From assembly GCF_039941015.1 (NCBI RefSeq), contig NZ_JBDVFI010000103.1: 64,000 nt of DNA, one strand, 5' to 3'. The notes under the pieces are model-generated. The model searched no databases and was not told the origin of the DNA. It saw only the letters and a list, made by a program, of their open reading frames with translations. A program made the position numbers and the translations under genes. This document shows positions 1-9,744 of this stretch, piece after piece. Positions within the stretch are counted from its first letter, which is position 1, and the number at the start of each line of letters is the position of its first letter. The DNA comes from Sedimentitalea sp039941015. GTDB lineage: Bacteria; Pseudomonadota; Alphaproteobacteria; Rhodobacterales; Rhodobacteraceae.

Positions 1-2
1 TG

Positions 3-830
3 GTAGAGCATCCGCCGAACGGCCAAGGCGCCACTGCCATCCTGATGCTGAATATCCTGTCGCATTTCGACATTGCGGCGATGGACCCAATGGGAGCCGA
101 ACGCGCCCATATCGAGGCCGAGGCTGCGAAACTGGCCTATGACACACGCAACCGGTTTATCGCAGATGCACGCCACACCGAACGGCTGGACCACATGCTC
201 GCCCCTGAAACCGCCGCCGCGCTTGCGGCGCTGATCCGGCGCGACACGGCCATGCCCGCCGCTGCTCCGCTAACGGAATCGGTGCACAAGGACACGATTT
301 ATATCACTGTGGTCGACAAGGACCGGATGGCTGTTTCCCTGATCTATTCCGTCTTTCACGGATTCGGCTCTGGGATAGCGACCGACAAGTTCGGGATATT
401 GTTCCAGAGCCGCGGGGCTGGATTTACCTTGAAAGAGGGCCACCCGAACGAACTGGGCGGCGGCAAGCGTCCGATGCACACGATCATCCCGGGGATGTTG
501 CGCGAAAACGGGCGTGTGATGATGCCGTTTGGCGTGATGGGTGGGGCCTATCAACCCAACGGACACGCCCGTTTTGTCAGCAACCTGCAGGATTTTGGGA
601 TGGGGCTGCAAGAGGCTCTGGATGCGCCGCGATGCTTTTCGGATGCGGGCGATATGAAAGTCGAACGCGGGTATTCCGATGCCGTGCGGCAACAGCTTTC
701 CGATCTGGGCCATGCGGTTTCGATACCGGACACGGCAATTGGCGGGGCGCAGGCAATCCGGATAACCGAGGATGGTATTCTGGAAGGCGCAAGCGATCCG
801 CGCAAGGATGGCTGTGCGCTCGGCTACTGA
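3..830 (+). CDS. Gamma-glutamyltransferase, 3' part (gene starts before the window)
   Basis: The reading frame is open from the first bases of the window, so this is the C-terminal part of a gamma-glutamyltransferase (glutathione hydrolase), including the whole small subunit. The family is made as a precursor that cleaves itself before a threonine, which then becomes the nucleophile. That threonine is most likely the one in DTIYITVVD, whose codon is at 294. The following SLIYSVFHGFGSG and GGGKRPMHTIIPGM segments are typical of the YwrD-like branch. The enzyme normally cleaves gamma-glutamyl amides in the periplasm, but the signal peptide is outside the window. The gene converges with hspQ and ends 15 bp from it. 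Confidence 0.9.
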   Translation, partial: VEHPPNGQGATAILMLNILSHFDIAAMDPMGAERAHIEAEAAKLAYDTRNRFIADARHTERLDHMLAPETAAALAALIRRDTAMPAAAPLTESVHKDTIYITVVDKDRMAVSLIYSVFHGFGSGIATDKFGILFQSRGAGFTLKEGHPNELGGGKRPMHTIIPGMLRENGRVMMPFGVMGGAYQPNGHARFVSNLQDFGMGLQEALDAPRCFSDAGDMKVERGYSDAVRQQLSDLGHAVSIPDTAIGGAQAIRITEDGILEGASDPRKDGCALGY

Positions 831-845
831 CCTGCTGTTTGGCGG

Positions 846-1172
846 TCAGTTCAGCTGAAAATGCAGCGGATAGGACCCGTCTTCGAAGGGGCCGAACATG
901 TCGGGGATGTCGGGGTGATCAACCGGCTCTCCGGAGTAGTCCGCGACGAGGTTCTGCTCTGAGACATAAGCCACGTAGTAGGATTGATCGTTTTCCGCGA
1001 GCAGGTGGTAAAAGGGTTGGTCGCGCACAGGACGACTTTCCTCGGGGATGGCTTCATACCATTCCTCGGTATTTGCGAACTCGGGGTCAACGTCAAACAC
1101 AACACCGCGAAACGGGTGCTTCTTGTGACGGACAACCTGACCGAGATGATATTTTGCGCGCGTTCTCAGCAT
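846..1172 (-). CDS. hspQ: Heat shock protein HspQ (YccV-like, hemimethylated-DNA-binding family)
   Basis: The 108-residue product starts MLRTRAKYHLGQVVRHK and carries the family's FRGVVFDVDPEF and DQPFYHLL segments. A longer reading frame upstream adds 21 residues that do not look like the family, so the ATG at 1172 is preferred; it gives the usual HspQ length. In enterobacteria HspQ is a small heat-shock protein that stabilises or modulates Lon-dependent proteolysis of DnaA and other substrates. The older name YccV refers to hemimethylated-DNA binding. It is transcribed alone, away from the neighbouring lipoprotein gene. Confidence 0.9.
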   Translation of the reverse strand: MLRTRAKYHLGQVVRHKKHPFRGVVFDVDPEFANTEEWYEAIPEESRPVRDQPFYHLLAENDQSYYVAYVSEQNLVADYSGEPVDHPDIPDMFGPFEDGSYPLHFQLN

Positions 1173-1197
1173 AGTAATGGTGCCCCTACCCGTCCTA

Positions 1198-1226
1198 ATT
1201 AACCTTTTCAAGTCGCGCTTGTCCAA
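1198..1226 (-). promoter_or_regulatory. Possible hspQ promoter
   Basis: Reading the minus strand, TTGGAC (1221-1226) and GTTAAT (1198-1203) are separated by 17 bp, a reasonable sigma-70 pair about 26 bp before the hspQ start. A CTTGAAAA string lies between them and could belong to an overlapping heat-shock promoter, but no convincing CCCCAT-type -10 follows. This is a pattern match only. Confidence 0.35.
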
Positions 1227-1422
1227 TAAATGCATTCAAAATCAAAGAAACAGTCTGTGAACGGCGAATTGACAGTCAGCTTTGCCTGAACTCTCAACAC
1301 CGACCGCAAGCAAGGGGTGTCACAGACGCAAAGACTTGCCGATACCCAGACGGATCACGTGGAATTGTGATTCCATACCTCACCGTTTTCCGATAGGGTT
1401 TGACCAAAAAGGCAAGAGGCAG

Positions 1423-2010
1423 ATGAGCAGAACTCTTCGCGCGATGATGCTGTTGCTGATTCTGGCATCCTGTGGTGGTGGGCACGAGCCGCCCCCGCGC
1501 AATATGGATGACGCATGCAGCATCGCGACACAGCGCCCGAAATACGTCAAGGCGTTCAAAGCGACCGAGCGTCGCTGGGGCGTCCCGATGCATGTGCAGA
1601 TGGCGACGATCTATCAGGAAAGCCGCTTTCGCGGTAATGCGCGCACCCCATACAACTATGTTCTCGGCGTCATTCCGATGGGTCGTCAAAGCAGCGCATA
1701 TGGCTATAGCCAGGCGCTGGATGGCACATGGGATGACTACCGCAGCCAGACCGGCCGCCGCAGCGCCAAACGTGACCGGATACGCGATGCGACCGACTTT
1801 ATGGGATGGTACATGAACCAGAGCCGCGAAAAGAACGGCATTGCCCTGACCGATACCAGAAACCAGTATCTGGCCTATCACGAAGGACAAAACGGATTTG
1901 CGCGCGGAACCTACAAGAACAAGAGCTGGCTGATGCGTGTCGCTGATCAGGTTCACGACCGGTCAAACATTTACGCCGCGCAGCTCGCGAACTGCAAATC
2001 CGCAAGGTAG
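1423..2010 (+). CDS. Lytic transglycosylase-type lipoprotein (SLT fold)
   Basis: The 195-residue product is a predicted outer-membrane or periplasmic lipoprotein. It has a hydrophobic leader and a lipobox LASC with the acylated cysteine at residue 17. The rest fits a soluble lytic transglycosylase fold: the catalytic glutamate is probably Glu66 in YQESRF, followed by YGYSQALDGTW and, near the end, YLAYHEGQNGF. Such enzymes cleave peptidoglycan to 1,6-anhydromuropeptides. The start is set by a good ribosome site (AGAGGCAG) before the ATG at 1423; the frame is open further upstream but that part is not protein-like. It converges with lolA. Confidence 0.85.
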   Translation: MSRTLRAMMLLLILASCGGGHEPPPRNMDDACSIATQRPKYVKAFKATERRWGVPMHVQMATIYQESRFRGNARTPYNYVLGVIPMGRQSSAYGYSQALDGTWDDYRSQTGRRSAKRDRIRDATDFMGWYMNQSREKNGIALTDTRNQYLAYHEGQNGFARGTYKNKSWLMRVADQVHDRSNIYAAQLANCKSAR

Positions 2011-2054
2011 CGGCACGGGCGGTCCCTATCGGGCCGCCCTTCGCTTCAGCGAGT

Positions 2055-2657
2055 TTACCGGTTCGAACCGCCACCGCCCTGCGAATTAAAGAGCGAGCTC
2101 CCAAGTTTCTGCCCCTTGGTCAGCGCGCCCAGCACCACGGTGGTCTGGCTACCGGCTCCGTCGTGGATGACCCAACTGCGCAGTTCCAGTGGGCTGCCCG
2201 CAAACTTGAGGTCGATACGCCCATAGTCGGGATTTTTGGGGTCCTGTGCGGTCACCACTGTCGACTTGCCGTCAAAGCTGTGCCCGACGACCATGTTCGC
2301 CTGACCAAGGTTCACGCGGCGGTCGAGGATGATCGACAAGGGGGTGCGCTTGAGCGGATAGCTTTCAGGCGGCTGGTTCGATTTTGGGTCATGGATCACC
2401 ACCGCCCCCGATCCGGCCACCACAGTTGCACCATTGGGCGGATCATATTCAAACCGCATCCGCCCGGGCCGATGCAGATAGAGTTGCCCGGTCGATTGAC
2501 TGCCATCGTCGTTGTATTGCGTGAACGGGGCCGTGACCGTCGTCAGCCCGTTCAGATAATTGGAAATCGTGGACAACGGCACCTTGCCCTGCGCCATGAC
2601 CGATGTTGCCGATACAGTCAGGACGAGCCCAACAAGAAGCTTTACCATAGTATTCAT
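2055..2657 (-). CDS. lolA: Outer-membrane lipoprotein carrier protein LolA
   Basis: The 200-residue protein has a signal peptide ending near VMA at residue 22. The mature part has the LolA pattern of an early TAPFTQYNDDGSQSTGQLYLHRPGRMRFEYDPP block, then beta-strand repeats. LolA carries lipoproteins across the periplasm from the LolCDE transporter to the outer membrane. It reads in the same direction as ftsK, but the protease gene lies between them. An alternative start three residues in (Met4) has a similar context. Confidence 0.88.
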   Translation of the reverse strand: MNTMVKLLVGLVLTVSATSVMAQGKVPLSTISNYLNGLTTVTAPFTQYNDDGSQSTGQLYLHRPGRMRFEYDPPNGATVVAGSGAVVIHDPKSNQPPESYPLKRTPLSIILDRRVNLGQANMVVGHSFDGKSTVVTAQDPKNPDYGRIDLKFAGSPLELRSWVIHDGAGSQTTVVLGALTKGQKLGSSLFNSQGGGGSNR

Positions 2658-2736
2658 AGTGGGCAGATAACCTCGCCTGTTCGTCGATACATCCCCTGAC
2701 CTGTCACATCGGCGTGTTCCAGCCCATCAGAGCCTG

Positions 2737-4029
2737 TCAGGAAAAATCGTGATAATAGTCGAGATACGAGACAATATCGCTGGCCACGGTATTCATGAGG
2801 AGAATCTCAAAATCAATGCTCGCCCCGTCGTCTATGGTAAGCACGGTATGCGCCCCGCCGCCCGAACTTTGTACTGTGAAATCTTCGCGAACCAGCGCTG
2901 TAGCACCAAATCCGAGCGTGTCGGCATAATAGACGAAATCACGCACCTTGTCCCGTTGCCGGTCGGTTACCGGATTGAAATTGAACAGATCGGCACCGCT
3001 GTCACCAAACAACACGTCAAGGCCGCGCCCCCCTGTCAGGGTGTCATTGCCATAGCCACCCTTGAGGCGGTCATTCCCACCGCCACCGAGCATCTCGTCT
3101 TCGCCATCTCCACCTAGCAGCACATCATCACCGGCCCCACCGACCAGCTTGTGCGACCCCGGGTCGGTATAGTTCACGCCGTCCTGTACGCGGCTAACAA
3201 GCAGATCATTGCCCTTGCCGCCATAGAGTTCGTCGGCACCATCCATTCCAAGCAAGGTGTCATCGCCGTTGCCGCCATAGAGCTTGTCATCGCCATCGCG
3301 ACCGACAAGCAGGTCGTCGCCGTTTCGGCCCTTTAGCACGTTCGGACCTTCGACCCCCATGATCCGATCGTCGCGCGCGGCCCCGCTCACTTCGAAAACG
3401 CCGCTTTCAAACCCATAGGTCCAGCCGTTCATATTCGCGCCGGTGCCGTAAATATTCTGCAGAGCCTGCACATCCAATGGACCAAGCGTGTCGGTCGGGG
3501 TCGGCGCCCAGTTGTAGGACATCACGGTCTGGCTGCGAATATCGAGTGCATGCTCCAGTGTGACATCACCACCATGAGTGTGGGACAGACCAACCGCATG
3601 GCCGATTTCGTGCAGCAACGTTCCCATACCGTCGCCTGTCAGCTTCTCGCCATTGGTCACGTCGATTACATAGTCACCAACCAGCGAAGTCAGGTCCGTC
3701 ACATAGGGATAGTTCGCCCAGCCGCCATACCCGGATCCGGTGACGGTGTGCGCATTGATCATGGCCTCGCCGGTGGTCTCGACAAAAGTAAGGCCGGCCA
3801 CTGCCTCAAACTGCGTTAATGCGGACCGCACGGCGTCTTGTTGCGCGCTCGACATGGCCTGAACCCCACTCGCGGGATAGGCCAGGTCGCCGACAGACGG
3901 CAAGGTTGCAGCGGTGTAGAAGCTGTAACTGACGAATACCGGAAACCCGAGATCTTCGGTTGCGTTCCAGCGTCGTTCGTCGGCATCCAGATAGGCAAGG
4001 ATGGAGGTATAGTCCGATACAACAGGCAT
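2737..4029 (-). CDS. Serralysin-type metalloprotease with RTX repeats (peptidase M10)
   Basis: The 430-residue protein has the metzincin zinc site HEIGHAVGLSH at residues 140-150 and the Met-turn VMSYN at 169-173. From about residue 231 to 347 there is a run of glycine-aspartate RTX nonapeptides (for example GGNGDDTLL), which bind calcium. The C-terminal 80 residues resemble the serralysin secretion region. There is no N-terminal signal peptide, as expected for a type I secretion substrate, but no type I exporter gene is present nearby. The likely role is extracellular proteolysis. It sits between lolA and ftsK, which suggests an accessory insertion. Confidence 0.9.
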   Translation of the reverse strand: MPVVSDYTSILAYLDADERRWNATEDLGFPVFVSYSFYTAATLPSVGDLAYPASGVQAMSSAQQDAVRSALTQFEAVAGLTFVETTGEAMINAHTVTGSGYGGWANYPYVTDLTSLVGDYVIDVTNGEKLTGDGMGTLLHEIGHAVGLSHTHGGDVTLEHALDIRSQTVMSYNWAPTPTDTLGPLDVQALQNIYGTGANMNGWTYGFESGVFEVSGAARDDRIMGVEGPNVLKGRNGDDLLVGRDGDDKLYGGNGDDTLLGMDGADELYGGKGNDLLVSRVQDGVNYTDPGSHKLVGGAGDDVLLGGDGEDEMLGGGGNDRLKGGYGNDTLTGGRGLDVLFGDSGADLFNFNPVTDRQRDKVRDFVYYADTLGFGATALVREDFTVQSSGGGAHTVLTIDDGASIDFEILLMNTVASDIVSYLDYYHDFS

Positions 4030-4106
4030 TGTTCAGTCCTTTAGACACCACTCACCACCCGTTCAGAGCATACTGTCCGAACGGGTGTGGTTCCAGTCTA
4101 CTTTGC

Positions 4107-7031
4107 TCAGGACTGTTCTGGCACCAGGATTTCACGTTTGCCGACGTGGTTGGCGGCGGAAACAAGGCCCTCGTCTTCCATTTGCTCAACCAGACGGGCC
4201 GCCTTGTTATAACCGATGGCCAGTTTGCGCTGAATATAGCTGGTCGAGCACTTGCGATCCTGAATTACCACCTGAACGGCAGAATCATAGAGCGCATCCT
4301 CGCCGTTGGTGTTGCCGCCAAGGCCCAACACCGCGTCGATATTGCTTTCCTTGTCTTCGTCCGGTCCCTCAACCACGCCGCTCATATAGCTGGGCGGGCC
4401 AAACGACTTGAGATGGTTGACCACCTCCTCGACCTCTTCGTCCGAGACAAACGGACCATGACAGCGAGTGATCTTGGCACCCCCGGCCATGTAGAGCATG
4501 TCGCCCATGCCCAACAGCTGCTCAGCGCCCATTTCCCCAAGGATCGTACGGCTGTCGATCTTCGACGTCACCTGAAACGAAATCCGGGTGGGGAAGTTGG
4601 CCTTGATCGTACCGGTGATCACGTCGACTGACGGGCGTTGCGTGGCCATGATCAGGTGAATACCCGAGGCCCGCGCCATTTGCGCCAGACGCTGAATGCA
4701 GGCTTCGATTTCCTTGCCCGCAACCATCATCAGATCCGCCATCTCGTCTACGATAACGACGATGAATGGCATTGCCTCGGGTGCGAATTCCTCGGTTTCG
4801 AACACCGGATCGCCGGTTTCATCATCAAAACCCGTCTGGACCGTACGGCTGAACATTTCGCCTTTGGCTAGAGCGTCGCGGACCCGACCGTTATACCCTT
4901 CGATATTCCGCACGCCCATTTTGGACATCTTGCGATAGCGATCTTCCATCTCGCCGACGGTCCATTTCAGGGCGACAACTGCCTTCTTGGGGTCGGTCAC
5001 AACCGGCGACAAAAGGTGTGGGATGCCGTCATAGACCGACAATTCCAACATTTTCGGATCGATCATGATCAGGCGGCATTCTTCCGGCGTCAGCTTGTAA
5101 AGCAGACTCAGGATCATGGTGTTGATCGCAACCGATTTACCTGAACCCGTGGTTCCCGCGATCAGCAGGTGGGGCATCTTGGCGAGGTTGGCAACGATGG
5201 GGTCGCCACCGATATCCTTGCCCAGTGCCAGTGGCAGGCGCATGTTGCTGTCGCCAAAGTCACGCGCCGCGAGAACCTCGCGCAGAACGCACATCTCGCG
5301 GTTTTCATTGGGCAGTTCGATCCCGATGACCGACCGGCCCGGCACGGTGCTGACCCGTGCGGACAAAGCCATCATCGAGCGCGCGATGTCGTCCGAAAGG
5401 CCGATCACGCGACTGGCCTTGAGGCCCGGTGCCGGTTCCAGTTCGTACATGGTGACGACGGGGCCGGGGCGCACGCTGACGATCTCGCCCTTGACGCCAT
5501 AGTCGTCCAGCACGTTTTCCAGCATCCGCGCGTTTTCCTCGAGCGCCTCATCACTCAGGTGATGACGCTTGATCGTGGACGGGCTGGTCAACAGGTCAAG
5601 CGGCGGCAGTTCAAAATCGGACGTGCTCTCATCAAAGGCCAATGCAGGTTGTGCCTCGGCCTGTGCGCGACGCGACGGTGCCGGGGCTTTGCGCAGCGGG
5701 TTCAGCACCACCTTGCGCGGCTCTGCCACCGGAATTTTTGGCAATTCAGGTTTTGGTGGTTCGGCCAACGGCAGGATATTTTCCGGATCCTCGGCCTCAA
5801 TCACCGCATCGTCCGGTGCGAGCATGACGGGGTCGATCATGTCGGGTTCATACGCTGCAGGTTCTGGCGAAGCAGACTCTGGCGCATACAACATGGGTTC
5901 GGGCGGCAATTCCGCCTGCGCCGACGTCAATGGCGGCTCTTGCCGCAAGCCCGATGGGCGCGATGTATCAAGCAACAGAGGATCAGGGCCACGCCCCCGG
6001 CCCTTGGTCAGCGGGCGGGTCGGATCGGGTTTGGGTTCACCCGGCATGATCCGCGAACGGACGGCATCGGCAATCTTGGCCCGGATGCGGTCATCGCCGG
6101 GCATGTCATCATACCCGTCAATTTCCTGTGCTTCGACCAATTCCGCCTGCGGCATCGGATCAGCTCGACGGATCAGCGACGGCATACGCGACAGGAATCC
6201 GCCACGCTCTTCCGGCTCTTCCTCAATTTCATAGTCATCGCCCATGTCGAGTTCCGGATCATCCGCAACCCGGCGGATGGTAAAGGCGTCGTCGTCCTCA
6301 TACTCGATGTCCGCACGCGCGACACGACGCTCGGCGAATTGGGCCGCGCGCTCCCGCGCCACGCTGGCGGCCGTAACCGCACCCCGGCCCAGTGCTGCAC
6401 GCAGCCAGCTATAGCCCATGATCACACCATACAGTGACAGACGCAGACCCCGGCCCACTTCGGCGCGGGTAAACCCGAAAACGTAGGCTGCCAGCGACAC
6501 CATGCAGATTGCGGTCAGAAACGACATCAGTTTCAGCGCCAGATTTGATCCGATCGGCAACAGTGTCAGCAACACGCCCATGACCGTATCGCCAAACAAC
6601 CCGCCCAGCCCAAAGCTGTGCGTCGCGCGCCATTCCGCATCCGGCACCAAAGTTGCTGCATAGATCGAGGCCAGCGCGATGGCGATCGGGGCAAAGATCA
6701 CCCGCCCAACGGCGCAATCTTCCCCCATGTGGAATGCAAAGCGCACGCCCCAGACCAGACAGACCAGCGCAATCCCCCAACTGCCCCAGCCTACAATCAT
6801 GAACAGCGGTGCAGCGAGCGACGCCCCGAACTGACCCAGCCAGTTCTGCACCGGCGCATCGGTTGACACCATCCAGTTGGGATCATCCGGCGTATAAGAG
6901 GCGATCATCGACGCCGCCGCGAGCCCCAGACAGATCAGGACAATCCCCAGCAATTCCTTGCCGCGTTTTTCGATTGCCGCCTGCATGTTGCTATCCAGCA
7001 AAGGATCCCGACTGCGTGTGTGATATGCCAT
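4107..7031 (-). CDS. ftsK: DNA translocase FtsK
   Basis: The 974-residue protein has four N-terminal membrane helices within about residues 25-200, a long acidic and proline-rich linker to about residue 480, then the motor. The motor shows Walker A (GTTGSGKS, near residue 630), Walker B (FIVVIVDEMADL) and the RASGIHLIMATQRPSVDVITG segment. The C-terminal winged-helix gamma domain (CSTSYIQRKLAIGYNKAARLVEQ) reads KOPS sites in known FtsK proteins. FtsK pumps DNA at the division septum and activates XerCD to resolve chromosome dimers. Confidence 0.97.
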   Translation of the reverse strand: MAYHTRSRDPLLDSNMQAAIEKRGKELLGIVLICLGLAAASMIASYTPDDPNWMVSTDAPVQNWLGQFGASLAAPLFMIVGWGSWGIALVCLVWGVRFAFHMGEDCAVGRVIFAPIAIALASIYAATLVPDAEWRATHSFGLGGLFGDTVMGVLLTLLPIGSNLALKLMSFLTAICMVSLAAYVFGFTRAEVGRGLRLSLYGVIMGYSWLRAALGRGAVTAASVARERAAQFAERRVARADIEYEDDDAFTIRRVADDPELDMGDDYEIEEEPEERGGFLSRMPSLIRRADPMPQAELVEAQEIDGYDDMPGDDRIRAKIADAVRSRIMPGEPKPDPTRPLTKGRGRGPDPLLLDTSRPSGLRQEPPLTSAQAELPPEPMLYAPESASPEPAAYEPDMIDPVMLAPDDAVIEAEDPENILPLAEPPKPELPKIPVAEPRKVVLNPLRKAPAPSRRAQAEAQPALAFDESTSDFELPPLDLLTSPSTIKRHHLSDEALEENARMLENVLDDYGVKGEIVSVRPGPVVTMYELEPAPGLKASRVIGLSDDIARSMMALSARVSTVPGRSVIGIELPNENREMCVLREVLAARDFGDSNMRLPLALGKDIGGDPIVANLAKMPHLLIAGTTGSGKSVAINTMILSLLYKLTPEECRLIMIDPKMLELSVYDGIPHLLSPVVTDPKKAVVALKWTVGEMEDRYRKMSKMGVRNIEGYNGRVRDALAKGEMFSRTVQTGFDDETGDPVFETEEFAPEAMPFIVVIVDEMADLMMVAGKEIEACIQRLAQMARASGIHLIMATQRPSVDVITGTIKANFPTRISFQVTSKIDSRTILGEMGAEQLLGMGDMLYMAGGAKITRCHGPFVSDEEVEEVVNHLKSFGPPSYMSGVVEGPDEDKESNIDAVLGLGGNTNGEDALYDSAVQVVIQDRKCSTSYIQRKLAIGYNKAARLVEQMEDEGLVSAANHVGKREILVPEQS

Positions 7032-7044
7032 AACTACCCTCGAT

Positions 7045-8226
7045 CTACCTGTACAAACAGTCGCGCAGCTGAATCAGCCCGCTCTGTGTGTCGTTTTTTG
7101 GAGCCACCATCGCGACCCGTATGTATCCTTCACCGGGGTTTTCGCCCCGTTTTCCCTGCGCCAGATAGGCGCCCGGAAGCACCCGAACCCCGGTTTCCGT
7201 CCACAGCTTCAGGGTTGCCGCCTCGCCATCGTCGACCGGCAACCAGAGAAAGAAACCGGCCTCTGGCGTAACGTAGCCCTGAACCGACCCCATAACTTCA
7301 TCTGCAATGGCGTATTTCTCACGATACAACGCCCGGTTTTCGATAACGTGATCTTCGTCCGCCCAGACCGCCGCCGCAGCCGCCTGCAGTGGCCCCGGCA
7401 ATGGTGCGCCCGCATAGCTGCGCAGCAATTTGATCTGCTCGATCGTCTTGGGCCCGCCCGCAACAAACCCCGAACGCAGCCCAGGCAGGTTCGAACGCTT
7501 GGACAGGGAATGAAAAATCGTAACCCGCTCCGGGTCTGCCCCCATCTCCTGCGCAACTTGCAAGGCGCCTGGTGGCGGTGTGTCACGGTATATCTCGGAA
7601 TAGCACTCGTCAGCGAAAATGCGAAAATCATACTGCTCGGCCAGCGAGATCAGATTAGCCCAATAGTCCCGATTGGCCACGGCACCCTGCGGATTTGCAG
7701 GCGAGCAGACATAGACAATCGCGGTGCGGTTCAACACATCCGCCCCCACCGAGGCATAGTCCGGCAGGTGTCCGTTCGCTGCGGTGGCAGGCACAAAAAC
7801 CGGCTCTGCGCCGACCGAAATCGCCGCAACCATATAGACCTGATAAAACGGGTTCGGCGTCAGGATCGTCGGTTTCTGGCCGTTTTTCGTCTCGGGGCAC
7901 AGCGCCATCGCGGCGTTATAAAGCCCTTCTCGCGTGCCATTCAGCGCCATGATCTGACGATCCGGAACCAGCGTCACGCCATAGCGGCGTGCAACCCAAT
8001 CCGCCATTGCACCACGCAACGCTTCGGCACCCTCGTTCTGAGGGTAGGAATTGAAACCGGCCGCATTCTCGACAATGACATCCGTAACCCATTGAGGAAA
8101 CGCATGTTTTGGCTCACCAATGGTCATATGCACAATGTCACCGCCGGGCGCGTGAACGTCCAACAGCGCGCGCAGACGCGGAAATGCGTATTCCGGTAGG
8201 TTCGAGAACCGTTCGGGTAGATTCAT
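7045..8226 (-). CDS. Class I/II PLP aminotransferase, DapC-like
   Basis: The 393-residue protein is a fold-type I aminotransferase. It has the CSPANPQGAV segment around residue 175 and the PLP lysine in HSLSKRSNLPGLRSGF (Lys243), with an arginine eight residues on. The IGEPKHAFP start and overall length match the succinyl-diaminopimelate aminotransferase (DapC) group, which would place it in lysine and peptidoglycan precursor synthesis. Other aspartate or alanine aminotransferases look similar, so the substrate is inferred only. It lies 13 bp upstream of ftsK in the same direction and is probably cotranscribed. Confidence 0.82.
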   Translation of the reverse strand: MNLPERFSNLPEYAFPRLRALLDVHAPGGDIVHMTIGEPKHAFPQWVTDVIVENAAGFNSYPQNEGAEALRGAMADWVARRYGVTLVPDRQIMALNGTREGLYNAAMALCPETKNGQKPTILTPNPFYQVYMVAAISVGAEPVFVPATAANGHLPDYASVGADVLNRTAIVYVCSPANPQGAVANRDYWANLISLAEQYDFRIFADECYSEIYRDTPPPGALQVAQEMGADPERVTIFHSLSKRSNLPGLRSGFVAGGPKTIEQIKLLRSYAGAPLPGPLQAAAAAVWADEDHVIENRALYREKYAIADEVMGSVQGYVTPEAGFFLWLPVDDGEAATLKLWTETGVRVLPGAYLAQGKRGENPGEGYIRVAMVAPKNDTQSGLIQLRDCLYR

Positions 8227-8331
8227 GTTGCTGCCTCAGGTCGGGATCATATTCGCCCCGTTGATAGCAGATTACAGATGCCGTGCGTGTCCGTCCAGAC
8301 AAAGGGTACCTTGAAACCGGATTTGTGGCTT

Positions 8332-9660
8332 TCAGGCCAATGCGAGCTCTGCCGCCGCACCAAGCCGCAACAATGCCTCTTCGCCGTTTGGCGCACCCAT
8401 CAGGGAAATACCGCAGCTCGGCGTGCCTGTCGGCAAGGTCAAGGCGCACACTCCCATCAGGTTGCCGATCCGCGTGTTGCGCAGGGTCAACAGATTTTCG
8501 GTCACGTAATACTCTGCATCCGACAGCAACCGCTCCATGTTCGGCGGCAGGTTCGGCGCGGTGGGGCAAAGGATCGCATCAAACCCGGCGGTACGCTCTT
8601 GCCAGGCCGCCCTTGCAGCGTGCAACTTTGCCCAAGCGGCGACGTAGTCGGGGCCGGAGAACGTCGCGCCTACGCGGAATCGGTCACGGATCTGGTCATA
8701 CATCAGGTCCGGGTTTGCCTCGATCACGTCACGCCAGAGACCATAGGCCTCAGCCGTATAGAGAACGCCGCTCAACCCCATCGCATCGGCGAGTTCGGGC
8801 ACGACAATCGGCTCGACCACGGCACCGGCCTCGGCCAGACGGTTCACGGCCGCATCATAGGCTGCACGCGGGGCATCGCGCAGATCATCCAGCGCCACGG
8901 TCTGAAGCAGCCCAAGCCGTCGCCCCTTGATCGATGCGCCTCGCAAATCCGCCGCTGGCCCTGCTTCCAACGCTGCCAGCATCAGCGCCGCATCCTCGAC
9001 AGTACGGCCCAATGGACCGATGGTATCGAACTTGAGGCACAGCGGCACGACACCCTTAAGGCTGACGCGCCCCGACGTGGTTTTGAGCCCAACAAGATCA
9101 TTCCACGCCGACGGTATCCGTACTGACCCACCGGTATCCGACCCGATGCCGATGGCCGACAGCCCAAACGCCACGGAGGTCGCAGCCCCGGAGGACGACC
9201 CGCCCGGGACGGCATCTGCGTCGTTCACGCAAGGCGGTGTCGCGGTCACCGGGTTGTATCCCAGCCCTGAAAAGGCCAGCTCGCTCATATGGGTCTTGCC
9301 AAGACAGATGGTGCCCATCGCCGTGGCGTTGCGCAGAACTTCGCAGTCGGCAGCCAGAACACGGTCTTTCAGCAAAGCCGACCCGGACTCGGTGCCGGTA
9401 CCGGCGCTGTCGAATAAATCTTTCCAGCTGACCGGAACCCCATCCAAAGGCGACAACCGGCGACCGGCCTGCGCCCGATCCCGTGCGGCGCGGGCCTCTG
9501 CCATGGCGCGATCATGGGTTACACGAGCAAAAATTCGGTCGCGCAAAGGGTGCGCATCAATCGCATCAAGATAGGTCTGCGTCAGCGCCACAGGGTCAAT
9601 ATCGCCGCTGGCAATGCCACGCCCAAGATCGCCCGCGCCTTGTGTCAACCAATCCTGCAT
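8332..9660 (-). CDS. Amidase signature family hydrolase
   Basis: The 442-residue protein has the full amidase-signature triad. Lys80 is in PVSWKD, the cis-serine is in GGSSSG (Ser156), and the nucleophile is in GSDTGGS (Ser179). These enzymes hydrolyse amide bonds through an acyl-serine intermediate. The gene is not next to gatB or gatC and lacks any other sign of being GatA, so a catabolic amidase is more likely; the substrate cannot be told from sequence. It diverges from the UbiH-type gene, leaving an 84-bp shared upstream region. Confidence 0.85.
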   Translation of the reverse strand: MQDWLTQGAGDLGRGIASGDIDPVALTQTYLDAIDAHPLRDRIFARVTHDRAMAEARAARDRAQAGRRLSPLDGVPVSWKDLFDSAGTGTESGSALLKDRVLAADCEVLRNATAMGTICLGKTHMSELAFSGLGYNPVTATPPCVNDADAVPGGSSSGAATSVAFGLSAIGIGSDTGGSVRIPSAWNDLVGLKTTSGRVSLKGVVPLCLKFDTIGPLGRTVEDAALMLAALEAGPAADLRGASIKGRRLGLLQTVALDDLRDAPRAAYDAAVNRLAEAGAVVEPIVVPELADAMGLSGVLYTAEAYGLWRDVIEANPDLMYDQIRDRFRVGATFSGPDYVAAWAKLHAARAAWQERTAGFDAILCPTAPNLPPNMERLLSDAEYYVTENLLTLRNTRIGNLMGVCALTLPTGTPSCGISLMGAPNGEEALLRLGAAAELALA

Positions 9661-9744
9661 GTCGCCCTCCGCGTTTCAGTCGCGGCGACCCTAGCGACAG
9701 CACCGCGCATGGACAATCCCGCAAGCAAGGTCATATTGCGGATC

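Noticed and set aside
3100..3340. Short repeated units that resemble a tandem repeat or CRISPR-like array
   Set aside because: They are the nine-residue RTX codon repeats of the protease gene. They are imperfect, in frame, and have no spacers.
5169..6437. A 422-codon open frame opposite ftsK
   Set aside because: It is a shadow of ftsK codons, rich in arginine and histidine, with no ribosome site and no recognisable domain.
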